This document shows, in pieces, positions 7,929 through 17,684 of a stretch of 64,000 nt of DNA. The position numbers and the translations under genes are program-made. The stretch is from Gammaproteobacteria bacterium (GTDB taxonomy: Bacteria > Pseudomonadota > Gammaproteobacteria > Ga0077536). Positions within the stretch are counted from its first letter, which is position 1. Each line of letters starts with the position of its first letter. The stretch spans positions 62,001 to 126,000 of the forward strand of contig JACKNG010000005.1 of the NCBI GenBank assembly GCA_024235015.1, read 5' to 3'. A model generated the notes under the pieces. The model worked only from the letters and a program-made list of their open reading frames with translations. It searched no databases and was not told the origin of the DNA.

Positions 7929-9341
7929 ATGACCACGGCCGCCGCCCAGCCCGTTTCGATCGCCCGGCTGCCCGGGCCGCGCACCGCGCCGCTGGTCGGC
8001 AACCTGCACCAGCTCGACCTGCCGCGTCTGCACCAGCAGCTCGAGCGCTGGGCGGCCGAGTACGGCCCCATCTACCGCATCGCGCTCGGGCGACGTCAGC
8101 GTGTGTGCGTCAGCGATCTCGACACCATCAACACCATGCTGCGCGAGCGCCCGGACACCTTCCGCCGTACCCGCCACATCGAGACGATCATGGACGAGAT
8201 GGGCTTCAACGGCGTGTTCTCGCGCGACGGCGAGGCCTGGCGGCGGCAGCGCAAGGTCGTCGCCCACGCCCTCAACCCGGCCCACCTGGCCCAGTTCTAC
8301 CCGGCCATGCGCGAGACCACCGAGCGCCTGCGCCGGCGCTGGGCGGGGACGCAGGGCACGGCGCTCGAGGTGTGCCGCGAACTGATGCGCTACACCGTCG
8401 ACGTCACCGCCCATCTCGCCTTCGGCATCGACGTCAACACCATCGAGACCGACGGCCCGGTCGTCCAGCAGCAGCTCGACCGCGTCTTTCCCATGCTGTT
8501 CCGGCGCACGGTGGCGCCTTTCCCCTATTGGCGCTATCTCAAGACGCCGGCGGACCGCGAGCTCGACCGCGCACTCGCCGCGATCCGCACCACGGTGGTC
8601 GACTTCACCGAGCGCTGCCGCGAGCGCATGCGCGCCGAACCCGGCCTGTTCGCCCAACCGACCAACTTCCTCGAGGCCATCCTCGCCGCCCAGGCCGAGG
8701 AAGCCGTCGATTTCAGCGACGACGAGATCTACGCCAACGTCATCACCCTGATGCTGGCCGGCGAGGACACCACCGCCAACACCCTGGCCTGGGCGTGCAA
8801 GTTCCTCGTCGACTTCCCCCAGCACTTCGCCCGTGCCCGCGCCGAGGCCGATGCCGTACTCGGCGCCGACACCGTTGCCGCCGACCTCGACGCCATCCGT
8901 CGTCTCGACTTCATCGAGGCCCTCGCCCACGAAACCATGCGCCACAAGCCGGTCGCACCGATCCTGGGCGTGGAGCCCAAGGTCGACATCGAACTGCTCG
9001 GCTGCCACCTGCCCGCGGGCACCGAGATCCTGGCGCTGACCCGCCCCAACGCGATGAGCGACGACCATTTCGCCGCGGCCGAACGGTTCGAGCCAGGCCG
9101 CTGGCTGCGTGCCGACGGCGGTGAGGAGCCGCACAACCCGCGCGCCTTCATGCCCTTCGGCGCCGGGCCCCGCTTCTGCCCCGGCCGCGGCCTGGCCATG
9201 CTCGAGATCAAGGCCGTGCTCGCCATGCTGGTACGCAACTTCGACATCGCCCTGGCCACGCCCGGGCGCGACGTGCGCGAACAGCTCAATTTCACCATGC
9301 TGCCCGAAGGGCTCGCGCTGCGATTCGCCGCACGCACTTGA
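7929..9341 (+). CDS. Cytochrome P450
   Basis: A 470-aa P450 monooxygenase. The I-helix motif LMLAGEDTTAN, the K-helix HETMRHKP with its ExxR, and the haem-binding loop FGAGPRFCPGRGLAM with the ligand cysteine near residue 417 are all present. The proline-rich start LPGPRTAPLVGNLHQL and the lack of a membrane anchor fit a soluble bacterial enzyme, although the sequence resembles P450s of the fatty-acid/terpene-hydroxylase kind. No ferredoxin or reductase gene is adjacent, so redox partners must be encoded elsewhere. Substrate unknown. Confidence 0.93.
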   Translation: MTTAAAQPVSIARLPGPRTAPLVGNLHQLDLPRLHQQLERWAAEYGPIYRIALGRRQRVCVSDLDTINTMLRERPDTFRRTRHIETIMDEMGFNGVFSRDGEAWRRQRKVVAHALNPAHLAQFYPAMRETTERLRRRWAGTQGTALEVCRELMRYTVDVTAHLAFGIDVNTIETDGPVVQQQLDRVFPMLFRRTVAPFPYWRYLKTPADRELDRALAAIRTTVVDFTERCRERMRAEPGLFAQPTNFLEAILAAQAEEAVDFSDDEIYANVITLMLAGEDTTANTLAWACKFLVDFPQHFARARAEADAVLGADTVAADLDAIRRLDFIEALAHETMRHKPVAPILGVEPKVDIELLGCHLPAGTEILALTRPNAMSDDHFAAAERFEPGRWLRADGGEEPHNPRAFMPFGAGPRFCPGRGLAMLEIKAVLAMLVRNFDIALATPGRDVREQLNFTMLPEGLALRFAART

Positions 9342-9420
9342 CGTCACTCGGCCATCTGGCAGTAAATGGCGCCGGCGCCCGCGCGCCGTCCGTTACCGCC
9401 AACCAGCCGAGGGAGTCGTC

Positions 9421-9834
9421 ATGATCACCAAGGGGATCAAGGAGCTCTGCGCCGAAGCCGAGCAGGAAATCGAAACCATGACCGTCGAGGAGGTCCTCGC
9501 CGCCCGCGACGATCCCAACGTCCAACTCGTCGACATCCGCGACATCCGCGAGCTGTGGCGCGACGGCACCATTCCCGGCGCCAGCCACGCGCCGCGCGGC
9601 ATGCTCGAATTCTGGGTCGACCCACAGAGCCCCTACCACCGCGACGAATTTGCCTCGGGCAAGAAGTTCATCTTCTACTGCGCCGGCGGCATGCGCTCGG
9701 CGCTGGCCGCGCAGTCCGTGCACCGCATGGGCCTGGCGCCGGTAGCGCACATGCGCGGCGGCTACGGCGCCTGGGTCAAGGCCGGCTACCCGACCGAGGC
9801 CAAGGAAGCGAAGCTGCCCAAGCCCAAGGAATGA
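9421..9834 (+). CDS. Rhodanese-like domain protein
   Basis: A 137-aa single rhodanese domain. The strand VQLVDIRDIRE near residue 35 and the active-site loop CAGGMRS with the catalytic cysteine near residue 84 are intact, so sulfurtransferase activity is plausible. It follows the P450 gene by 79 bp on the same strand and starts with an ATG after GAGGGAG. A role beside the P450 is not obvious; proteins of this kind are common as stand-alone sulfur carriers. Confidence 0.9.
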   Translation: MITKGIKELCAEAEQEIETMTVEEVLAARDDPNVQLVDIRDIRELWRDGTIPGASHAPRGMLEFWVDPQSPYHRDEFASGKKFIFYCAGGMRSALAAQSVHRMGLAPVAHMRGGYGAWVKAGYPTEAKEAKLPKPKE

Positions 9835-10068
9835 TGCCGCTCAGGCCCGACCAGGCCGGCGAAAGACGTAGCGCCGAAAGCCGGTCAACCAGGCGCGCGC
9901 GAGCCGCGCACCGGCGTGTCGCGGTGTAGACGAGGTGCGCAGGCGACACGACGCCGGGGCCGCAATCGAACGGCCGTCAGGCCGGCCCGCGGGGAGAAGG
10001 GCGGGCCCGCCCGGCGTAGCGCGTAACGCCGCAGATGGCCTCCTCAGCAGGCGTTCTTCACCGCCCGG

Positions 10069-10443
10069 CTACAGGGCGAGGCCAGTACCCTCGGCGAACT
10101 GGCGCATGCAGAAGTAGTCGCGCCAGGCCGTGATCAGGCCGTCGTGGACTTCGAACGCACCCGCCACCGGTAGCGCGAAGGCGCGACCGGTCGGCGGCGC
10201 GAAGTGATCGAGACGTTCGTTCATGACCAGGCTGCCGACCGCGACCTGGCGCAGGGTCTCGATGCGCACTGGCCCCGTGATCGCGAAGAACCCGGCCAGG
10301 GTGTCACGCACCCCCTGCGGACCGTGGACCGGCGCGAAGGGCATGTTCTGGTAGATACAATCCGCGGCGATGTAGACCAGTGACGCTTCGAGATCCTGGT
10401 TGAGGGCCTGGCAGAACGCGTTGACGACTTCTTCGGGCGACAT
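10069..10443 (-). CDS. Limonene-1,2-epoxide hydrolase-like (SnoaL/NTF2 fold) protein
   Basis: A 124-aa protein of the NTF2-like fold. Residues typical of limonene-epoxide hydrolase are present: YQN near residue 32, an R/D pair in NERLDHF, and the C-terminal AWRDYF. In that family these residues activate a water molecule to open an epoxide. With a P450 nearby this could detoxify or use an epoxide product, but that link is inference. The start is the ATG of MSPEEVVN; the longer frame lacks support. Confidence 0.75.
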   Translation of the reverse strand: MSPEEVVNAFCQALNQDLEASLVYIAADCIYQNMPFAPVHGPQGVRDTLAGFFAITGPVRIETLRQVAVGSLVMNERLDHFAPPTGRAFALPVAGAFEVHDGLITAWRDYFCMRQFAEGTGLAL

Positions 10444-10565
10444 GACTCGTATCCTCCCTGCCCGCAAGTGGGCGCAGGCATGGTAGCCCGCCGGAGACCT
10501 GCGGCGCACGCCGCGGCAACAGCCCAGACACGCGCGATTCCCGCGCGTGGGAACGGAGACCCGTC

Positions 10566-13500
10566 ATGGACGAGCAAGAAGTGGACTTGAGCATACCGCC
10601 GGGCCCTGGCGACGCCGGGCCTCACCGGGTTGCCGTGTCGGTCACCGTCGTCTGCGATCGCGCCGGCACGGTGCTGTCCTACGCGCCCGGTGCGGAACCT
10701 GCGCCGCGCATCGAAACCGGCCGCGCACTGGAGCACCAACTACCCGAGTCGGACCGCGCATCCTTCCGCGCCTGCCGCCAGCGCGTGCTCGACAGCGGCC
10801 GCGCGGCGAGCTGTCAATGCATCGCCAACGGTGACTTCGCGACACCAATCCGCGAATGTGAAATCACCCCGCTCGGTGATGCCGACGGCAACACCTGCCA
10901 CCTGCTGGTGGTCATGCGCACCATCCAGGGCTACGCCGGCATGCGCCCGTTGCACAGCGAGGAGCGCTTCGACCTGGCCATGGCCCATGCCGGCGCGGCC
11001 TGGTTCGAGCGCGATCTCGCGACCGACATCGGTATCGGCTCACCCTCGCTGGCCGAACTCTACGGTCTCGAGAACCCGCTCGGGCCCTGGCATTACGACG
11101 AGATCCGTGCGCGCATCCTGCCCGAGGATCGGCCCGGTTACGATGCGACCGTCGACGCCGCGCTCGCACGCGGCGCGGCGGACGACGCCGTGCATGTGCT
11201 GGACTACCGCATCCGCCGGCCCGACGGCACGCTCCGCCACCTCGAGGTGCGCTACCGCAACTACCTCGACCAGGCCCAACCGCGCGCCTACGGCATCGTG
11301 TTCGACGTCACCGACACCCGCGAAACCGAGCGCCGGCTGCGCGAGCAGCGCGACTGGCTCGAACACGCCGCGGCCGGCGCCAACATCCTGCTATGGGACG
11401 TCGACGTCGCCAGCGGTCGCATTCGCGTTTCGGCCAACCGCGACGTGTTCTACGGGGTGAAGGTCGACGGTGACGACGCCTCCGTCGACGACTACCTCGC
11501 CATCGCCCATCCGGACGACCGCGCGCAACTCGCCGACAGCGTGGCACGTATCGCTCGGGGCGAGGACGTGCGCTTCGCCCACTACCGCGTTCCGCAGCCC
11601 GACGGCAGCGTGCGCTGGTTCGCACCCGCCGCCCGCTGCGTCGGTGACGGCGTGACGGCGCCGCGCCGCATCATCGGCGTGACCCGCGACGTCAGCCGCG
11701 GCGAAGCCATGATGCGCACCCTGCGCGAGACCGAGGACCGCCTCGAACTGGCCATGGAACAGGCCGGCCAGGTGATGTTCGAGTGGAATCTCGATGACGA
11801 CAGCGTGAGCGGCTCCACCGGCCTCGCCGCCCTCTACGACCTCGAAGCCGGCGACGGGCCGTGGACGATCGACGCACTCGTCGCGCGCACCCACCCCGCC
11901 GACCTGCCGGCGCTGCGTGCCCAGCTCGCCGCGACCCTGCCGCCCGCCGTGCCGGCAGGCGGGACCTACAGCCTCGAACAGCGCATCGTGCATCGCAATG
12001 GCGGCGAGCGACAGCTCGAGCTCCATTACCGCTGCTACGCCGTCGCCGACCGACCCGGCGTGCACGTACTCGTGCTGGCCGCCGACGTGACGACACGCAA
12101 GCAACGCGACGCCGCGCGGTTCGAAAGCGAGCGGCGCCTGGCGAACATCGCCAAGCTCGTACCGGGCATGGTCTACCAGTTCAAGCGCCACGCCGACGGC
12201 CACTACAGCTTTCCTTACACCAGCGACGGTATCCGCGCGATCTACGGACTCGAACCCACGCAGGTGGTCGCCGATGCCGGTGTCATCATGTCGGTCATCC
12301 ACGCCGACGACCGCGCCCGTATCGTGAGCTCGATCGAACGTTCCGCGGCCACCCTCGAAACATGGTTCGAGGAGTACCGCGTACGCGGCCACGACGGCGC
12401 GCTGCGCTGGGTCGTCGGCCACGCCAACCCGACGCGCGAGAACGACGGCAGCGTGTTGTGGCACGGTCACATCATGGACATCACCGCGCGCAAGGTCGCC
12501 GAGATGGCCCTGCGCGACAGCGAGGCGCGCCTCAATCTCGCCCTGGCCACGGCCTCGATGTCGGCCTTCCAGTGGAACATCGCCAGCGACGTCATCACGG
12601 TCACCAACGCCGCCGTGGGGCCGGCCGGCCTCAACCCGCCGCGCACCATGCGCGAGTTCATGGGGCTGGTGCACGAAGAGGACCGCGCGCTGGTCTGCGA
12701 GGCCCTCGACCGCATGCGCCACGGCGCCGTCGACGCCAGCGTCAGCACGGAGTTCCGCATCGTCGCCGCACACAGTGGCAAGGTGCTGTGGCTGGAAGTC
12801 CACCTGCGTCGACTCGACGCCGCCGGCAACACCAGCGGCGTGGCGGTGGACATCAGCGCGCGCCGCGCGGCCGAAGGCGACCGTCGTCGTCTCAACGAAC
12901 AGCTTCTGCAGGCCCAGCGGGTCGAGGCCATCGGCCTGCTGACCGGCGGCATCGCCCACGATTTCAACAACGTGCTGGCCGGCATCCTCGGCTATTCCAA
13001 GCTCGCGCTACGCCGCTTCGCCGACGAACTGCCCGAGGGGCTCGCCGAGTACCTGCACGAGATCCAGAGTGCCGGTGAACGCGCGCGTGACCTCGTCCAG
13101 CAACTGCTGACCTTCAGTCGTGGCGAAGCGGTGGAGATGGAGAGCGTCGCTGTCGAAGCGGTGGCGGCAGAAGCCCTGCGCATGCTGCGCCCGACCGTGC
13201 CCAGTTCGATCGAGTTCACGCTCGCGGCGGCCGCCGGGCTGCCCGCGGTGCGCGGCAACCCGGTGCAACTGCAGCAGGTCATCGTCAACCTGTGCATCAA
13301 CGCGCGCGATGCGCTCGACGGCAGCGGCCATATCCGTGTCGGCGTCGAACGCCGGCACCAGCCACGCTGCGCCTGCGCCTCCTGCCATCTCGATTTCGCG
13401 GGGGAGTTCGTCGTACTCAGCATCACCGACGACGGCGCCGGCATTCCTGCGCCCGATCTGCCGCGCGTGTTCGAACCGTTCTTCTCCACCAAGGCCGGCA

Positions 13501-14069
13501 GCGGGCACGGCAGCGGCATGGGGCTGTCGATGGTGCACGGCCTGGTGCACGGTGCTGACGGCCACATCCTGTTGCACAGCGCCGCCGGACAGGGCACGCG
13601 CTTCGAGATCTTCCTGCCCCTGGCCGAGCCGGTATCAGCGACGACACGCAGCGGCGGCGACGACGTGCCGACGCGCGCCGCCGCGCCGGACATCGAGGTC
13701 CTGGTGGTGGACGACGAACCGGCCGTCGCTGCCCTGCTCGGGGAAGTGCTCGAGCTGAACGGTTACCGCAGCACGGTGATGAACGATCCGCGCGCCGCGC
13801 TGGCCTGCGTCGAGCGTGACGGCACGCGCTTCGGCCTGCTGTTGACCGACCAGACCATGCCCGGGATGACCGGCGCCGAACTCGCCGTCGCGGTCCGCGC
13901 GCTGCGCCCCGGCCTGCCCGTCATCGTGGTCAGTGGTTACAGCGCAAACCTCGACGCGGCCGGCGCCGAGGCCCTCGGCATCGACGCCCTGCTGGCCAAG
14001 CCGATCGACGAGGCGGCGCTGCTCGCGGCCATCTCCAGCGCGCTCGGTGAAGTCCGGCCCGCACGCTGA
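10566..14069 (+). CDS. Multi-PAS hybrid histidine kinase with C-terminal receiver
   Basis: A 1167-aa signalling protein without membrane segments. About five PAS/PAC units fill residues 120-775, recognisable by repeated endings such as YGIVFDVTDTRE, IIGVTRDVSRGE and HGHIMDITARK. The phospho-acceptor helix has GGIAHDFNN with His near residue 798. The ATPase domain carries NLCINARDAL, DDGAGI and GSGMGLSM. The receiver has VLVVDDE and the phospho-acceptor Asp near residue 1095 (LLLTDQTMPGMTG). A small cysteine cluster, CACASC, lies inside the ATPase domain. It is an orphan: no response regulator with an output domain is next to it. The signal is unknown. Confidence 0.93.
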   Translation: MDEQEVDLSIPPGPGDAGPHRVAVSVTVVCDRAGTVLSYAPGAEPAPRIETGRALEHQLPESDRASFRACRQRVLDSGRAASCQCIANGDFATPIRECEITPLGDADGNTCHLLVVMRTIQGYAGMRPLHSEERFDLAMAHAGAAWFERDLATDIGIGSPSLAELYGLENPLGPWHYDEIRARILPEDRPGYDATVDAALARGAADDAVHVLDYRIRRPDGTLRHLEVRYRNYLDQAQPRAYGIVFDVTDTRETERRLREQRDWLEHAAAGANILLWDVDVASGRIRVSANRDVFYGVKVDGDDASVDDYLAIAHPDDRAQLADSVARIARGEDVRFAHYRVPQPDGSVRWFAPAARCVGDGVTAPRRIIGVTRDVSRGEAMMRTLRETEDRLELAMEQAGQVMFEWNLDDDSVSGSTGLAALYDLEAGDGPWTIDALVARTHPADLPALRAQLAATLPPAVPAGGTYSLEQRIVHRNGGERQLELHYRCYAVADRPGVHVLVLAADVTTRKQRDAARFESERRLANIAKLVPGMVYQFKRHADGHYSFPYTSDGIRAIYGLEPTQVVADAGVIMSVIHADDRARIVSSIERSAATLETWFEEYRVRGHDGALRWVVGHANPTRENDGSVLWHGHIMDITARKVAEMALRDSEARLNLALATASMSAFQWNIASDVITVTNAAVGPAGLNPPRTMREFMGLVHEEDRALVCEALDRMRHGAVDASVSTEFRIVAAHSGKVLWLEVHLRRLDAAGNTSGVAVDISARRAAEGDRRRLNEQLLQAQRVEAIGLLTGGIAHDFNNVLAGILGYSKLALRRFADELPEGLAEYLHEIQSAGERARDLVQQLLTFSRGEAVEMESVAVEAVAAEALRMLRPTVPSSIEFTLAAAAGLPAVRGNPVQLQQVIVNLCINARDALDGSGHIRVGVERRHQPRCACASCHLDFAGEFVVLSITDDGAGIPAPDLPRVFEPFFSTKAGSGHGSGMGLSMVHGLVHGADGHILLHSAAGQGTRFEIFLPLAEPVSATTRSGGDDVPTRAAAPDIEVLVVDDEPAVAALLGEVLELNGYRSTVMNDPRAALACVERDGTRFGLLLTDQTMPGMTGAELAVAVRALRPGLPVIVVSGYSANLDAAGAEALGIDALLAKPIDEAALLAAISSALGEVRPAR

Positions 14070-14075
14070 AGCCGC

Positions 14076-15362
14076 TCAGACCGCGGCATGCTGGCGGCGG
14101 TGGGCGTGCAGGTCGACGGCCAGCTTGAGCACCACCAGCAGCACCAGCGCGGGCACCGCCGAGCCTGCCGCCATCGCCAGCATGCCGCCGAGGATGATGG
14201 TCACCTGCATCACCGCGACGCGGGCATAAGGCGCGCGCATGAGATCGCGCGTCGACAGCCGGGCATGCTCGGCGCGGCCGAGGAAATTGCTCACGAAGGA
14301 CACGCCGTGGCTGACCACCAGCGCGAGCAGCGCCGGCCACAGGGCGACGAAGCTCGCGCCGACGGTGGCGAGCGGAATGGCCGCGCTGTGGTCGTCGCCG
14401 AACAGGGCGAACACGAACAACAGGTGGATGCTCATGAAGGCGCCGTAGTGCGCGACGAAGAACGGCGCCGCGGCGAGTGCGCCCCAGCGTGCCACCACGG
14501 CCAGCTTGAGCACATTGAATGCCCCGACCACCGCGCTCTCCGCCCAGTACAGCAACAGCACGTCGAGGATGCGCCAGCCCAGGAGGACGACCCCGACCAG
14601 GGGCACGAGGTTGGCCGCGACCAGGGCCACGGTCGAGGGCGCCAGCCAGCCCGGCGGCGTCCGCGCAGGCACCGTGACGGCGTCCGTCGGCGACGCCGCT
14701 TCGGCCAGCGCAGTGGCCAGCGCCGCCGCACCCAGTGCGCGGTCGGCAGACCCTGATGGCACGGCGGCCGGCAGGCGCGTGCGCAGTGCCTCGAGCAGGG
14801 CCGTCGCGCCCTCGGCGCCGAGCCCCGAGCCGCAGTGCATGGGGATGCCGAGATACTCGAACACCAGGTGCGGTCCGCGCCAGGCGTCACCGCCTTCCGC
14901 GGTGCCCTCGGTCACGCGCAGGTCGACCACGCGCGCGGCGGGGAACTCGCTCTCCACGCCCAGGCGCAGGATCTCGAAGCGCAGCACCAGGCCCGCCGGG
15001 GTGACCGTGACGACTTCGCGTGCACCGATGAGGGCGACGAATACCGCGGCCAGCAACAGCACCCCGAGCGACCAGCCGAACAACCAGAAGGCGTGGAACA
15101 GGGTCGTCGTGAGGTCGAACAGGTCATCGCCCGGCGCGGACAGGCGCTGAGCAACGCCGACCAGCGGCACGCAGAACACGGCCAGCATGGCGCCGACGAA
15201 GCCGATCGCCGGCCACGATCGCGGCAGTGGCAGGACGCGCTGCCAACGTCCCCCTGCCGCCCACGGGGCGCGAAAACGAAATCGAAAGCGCGGCCGTTCG
15301 TGCGCCGGCAGCGCGCGCATTCGAGCAACGCTGGACGGTGCCCTACGTGGCCGCGCCGCCAT
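14076..15362 (-). CDS. Multi-span membrane protein, DUF6498-like
   Basis: A 428-aa integral membrane protein with two hydrophobic segments near residues 50-70 and 90-115, a soluble middle part, and about five C-terminal segments. The stretch LLYWAESAVVGAFNVLKL and FFVAHYGAFMSIHLLFVF look like the DUF6498 family, whose function is not known. An alternative ATG 14 codons inside gives a shorter N-terminus. It starts 18 bp after the end of the ygiQ-like gene, so the two are probably cotranscribed. Confidence 0.7.
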   Translation of the reverse strand: MAARPRRAPSSVARMRALPAHERPRFRFRFRAPWAAGGRWQRVLPLPRSWPAIGFVGAMLAVFCVPLVGVAQRLSAPGDDLFDLTTTLFHAFWLFGWSLGVLLLAAVFVALIGAREVVTVTPAGLVLRFEILRLGVESEFPAARVVDLRVTEGTAEGGDAWRGPHLVFEYLGIPMHCGSGLGAEGATALLEALRTRLPAAVPSGSADRALGAAALATALAEAASPTDAVTVPARTPPGWLAPSTVALVAANLVPLVGVVLLGWRILDVLLLYWAESAVVGAFNVLKLAVVARWGALAAAPFFVAHYGAFMSIHLLFVFALFGDDHSAAIPLATVGASFVALWPALLALVVSHGVSFVSNFLGRAEHARLSTRDLMRAPYARVAVMQVTIILGGMLAMAAGSAVPALVLLVVLKLAVDLHAHRRQHAAV

Positions 15363-15380
15363 GGCCGGCGAATGCCGAGG

Positions 15381-17501
15381 TCAGCGCCACTGGCCGCCGC
15401 GTGCGGGCTTGAGACGCCCGCGTCCCTTGCGCGGTCCAGGGCGGCGGGACGGCCCTGGTGACGGCCGTGCCGGCGGTACCAGGCAGGCGTCGCCCTCACC
15501 GACGAGGTCGCTGCGCCCGAGCGCTTGCAGCGCCTCGCGCAGCAGCGCCCAGTTGGCCTCGTCGTGGTAACGCAGGAAGGCCTTGTGCAGGCGACGCTGC
15601 GGCAGCGACTTGGCGCTGAACACGCGCTCGCCCTTGTAGGACAGCTTGCGCAGCGGGTTGCGCTCGGCGTGGTACATGGCGGTCGCCAGCGCCATCGGCG
15701 AGGGATAGAAGGTCTGCACCTGGTCGACGCGGAACTTGTTGCGCTTGAGCCAGAGCGCGAGCTTGACCATGTCGGTGTCTTCACAGCCGGGATGCGCGGC
15801 GATGAAGTAGGGGATCAGGTACTGCTCCTTGCCGGCCTCGCGCGAGTAGCGGTCGAACAGGCGCTTGAAGCGGTAGTAGCTGCCCATGCCCGGCTTCATC
15901 ATCTTGGCCAGCGTCGCCTCCTCGCTGTGCTCGGGCGCGATCTTGAGGTAACCACCGACGTGGTGGGTGACGAGTTCGCGCACGTATTCCTCGTCGAGCA
16001 CGGCGAGGTCGTAACGCAGGCCGGAGGCGATGAGGATGCGCTTGATGCCGGGCAGGCGGCGCGCCTTGCGGTAGAGCTCGGTGGTCGGCTGGTGGCTGGT
16101 CTCGAGGTTCGAGCACACCGTGGGGTAGACGCAGGACAGGCGCCGGCAACCGGCCTGGATGGCGTCGTCCTTGCAGTTCAGGCGGTACATGTTGGCGGTC
16201 GGACCGCCGAGATCGGAGACCACCCCGGTGAAGCCCGGCACCTGGTCGCGGATGGCCTCGATCTCGCGCAGGATGGAATCCTCCGAACGGCTCTGGATCA
16301 CCCGTCCCTCGTGCTCGGTGATGGAGCAGAAGGTACAGCCGCCGAAACAGCCGCGCATGATGTTGACCGAGGTCTTGATCATCTCGTAGGCCGGAATCTT
16401 GGCCGTGCCGTAGGCAGGGTGCGGGCGGCGTTGGTAAGGCAGGTCGAACACGCCGTCGAGTTCGGCCGTGGTCAACGGGATCGGCGGCGGATTGACCCAC
16501 ACTTCGCGATGACCATGGCGCTGGACCAGCGCGCGCGCATTGTGCGGGTTCGATTCCTGGTGCAGCACGCGCGAGGCGTGCGCGTAGAGCACCGGGTCCT
16601 TGCTGACCTTTTCGAACGATGGCAGGCGGATGACGGTGCGTTCACGCGTCGCGGCGGCCTGGCGATGCAGCGGCATCGGCACCACGCGCACGGTCTGCGC
16701 GGCACCGGGCGCGGCATCGGCGCAGGCCGGCTCGGCCGCGACCTCGTAGGGGTCGGGCAGCGCGTCGACCTGTTTCGGCCAGTCGACCCGGGTCGAGTCG
16801 AGTTCGGTCCAGCCGGCCGGCAGTTGCCGGCGCAGGATGGCGGTGCCACGGATGTCGGTCAGGGTTTCGATGGCCGCGCCGCGCGCGAGCCGATGGGCGA
16901 CCTCGGCGACCGCGCGCTCGGCGTTGCCGTAGAGCAGGATGTCGGCGCCGGCGTCGACCAGCACCGAGCGCCGCACGCTGTCCGACCAGTAATCGTACTG
17001 GGCGATGCGGCGCAGGCTGGCCTCGATTCCGCCGAGCACCTGCGGCACGTCCTTGTAGGCTTCGCGGCAGCGCTGGGCGTAGACCAGCACCGCGCGCTCG
17101 GGGCGGCGGCCGGCTTCGCCGCCCGGGGTATAGGCGTCATCGCTGCGCAGGCGCAGGTCGGCCGTGTAGCGATTGATCATCGAATCCATGTTGCCGGCCG
17201 TGATGCCGAAGAACAGGGTCGGCCGGCCGAGCGCGGTGAAAGGCTCGGCCGAGTGCCAGTCGGGCTGGGCGATGATACCGACGCGGAAGCCCTGGGCCTC
17301 GAGGAAACGCCCCATCACCGCCATGCCGAAGCTCGGGTGGTCGACGTAGGCATCGCCGCTGACGATGATGATGTCGCAGGCATCCCAGCCGAGCGCGTCC
17401 ATTTCCGCGCGCGACATCGGCAGGTAGGGCGCCGGGCCGAAGCATTCGGCCCAGTGCCGGCGGTAGCCGAAGAGATCGGGGGCGTGGACGGGTGCTGGCA
17501 T
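15381..17501 (-). CDS. ygiQ: YgiQ-family radical SAM protein (UPF0313)
   Basis: A 706-aa protein. The N-terminal region with WAECFGPAPYLPMSR, GDAYVDHPSFGMAVMGR and GNMDSMINRYTADLR, and the central radical-SAM cluster motif GCFGGCTFCSITEHEGR, match E. coli YgiQ along most of its length. The final 30 residues are a basic Pro/Gly/Arg tail. The reaction is not established; a SAM-radical chemistry is expected from the CxxxCxxC motif. Another in-frame ATG 19 codons upstream is possible. The open frame runs on much further, but that part is antisense to the next gene. Confidence 0.93.
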   Translation of the reverse strand: MPAPVHAPDLFGYRRHWAECFGPAPYLPMSRAEMDALGWDACDIIIVSGDAYVDHPSFGMAVMGRFLEAQGFRVGIIAQPDWHSAEPFTALGRPTLFFGITAGNMDSMINRYTADLRLRSDDAYTPGGEAGRRPERAVLVYAQRCREAYKDVPQVLGGIEASLRRIAQYDYWSDSVRRSVLVDAGADILLYGNAERAVAEVAHRLARGAAIETLTDIRGTAILRRQLPAGWTELDSTRVDWPKQVDALPDPYEVAAEPACADAAPGAAQTVRVVPMPLHRQAAATRERTVIRLPSFEKVSKDPVLYAHASRVLHQESNPHNARALVQRHGHREVWVNPPPIPLTTAELDGVFDLPYQRRPHPAYGTAKIPAYEMIKTSVNIMRGCFGGCTFCSITEHEGRVIQSRSEDSILREIEAIRDQVPGFTGVVSDLGGPTANMYRLNCKDDAIQAGCRRLSCVYPTVCSNLETSHQPTTELYRKARRLPGIKRILIASGLRYDLAVLDEEYVRELVTHHVGGYLKIAPEHSEEATLAKMMKPGMGSYYRFKRLFDRYSREAGKEQYLIPYFIAAHPGCEDTDMVKLALWLKRNKFRVDQVQTFYPSPMALATAMYHAERNPLRKLSYKGERVFSAKSLPQRRLHKAFLRYHDEANWALLREALQALGRSDLVGEGDACLVPPARPSPGPSRRPGPRKGRGRLKPARGGQWR

Positions 17502-17684
17502 GGAACTGGCTGGCGGTTGCGATGGCGGCCCCGGTGAGGGCCGGCCATTGTCGCTCATGCCGAGGGCGCGCGTCGCCCACGCGAAGCGTGCGGTCTTTGT
17601 GCCGCGGCCGGGCCCCGGCTTGCACCGCTTCGCGCCGCGATGGTTCAATGCGCGCCCCGCCCGCGCCCGCCAGCGAGGCCGCCC

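Noticed and set aside
6855..9347. 830-codon open frame on the minus strand
   Set aside because: It is antisense to the SDR and P450 genes, both with complete motifs; the frame has only low-complexity composition.
9999..10012. GGGCGGGCCCGCCC self-complementary stretch as terminator
   Set aside because: No T-run follows on either strand; simple GC-rich palindromes are frequent at this base composition.
15227..15412. Short plus-strand frame opposite the DUF6498-like gene start
   Set aside because: Overlaps a membrane-protein N-terminus on the other strand and shows no features.
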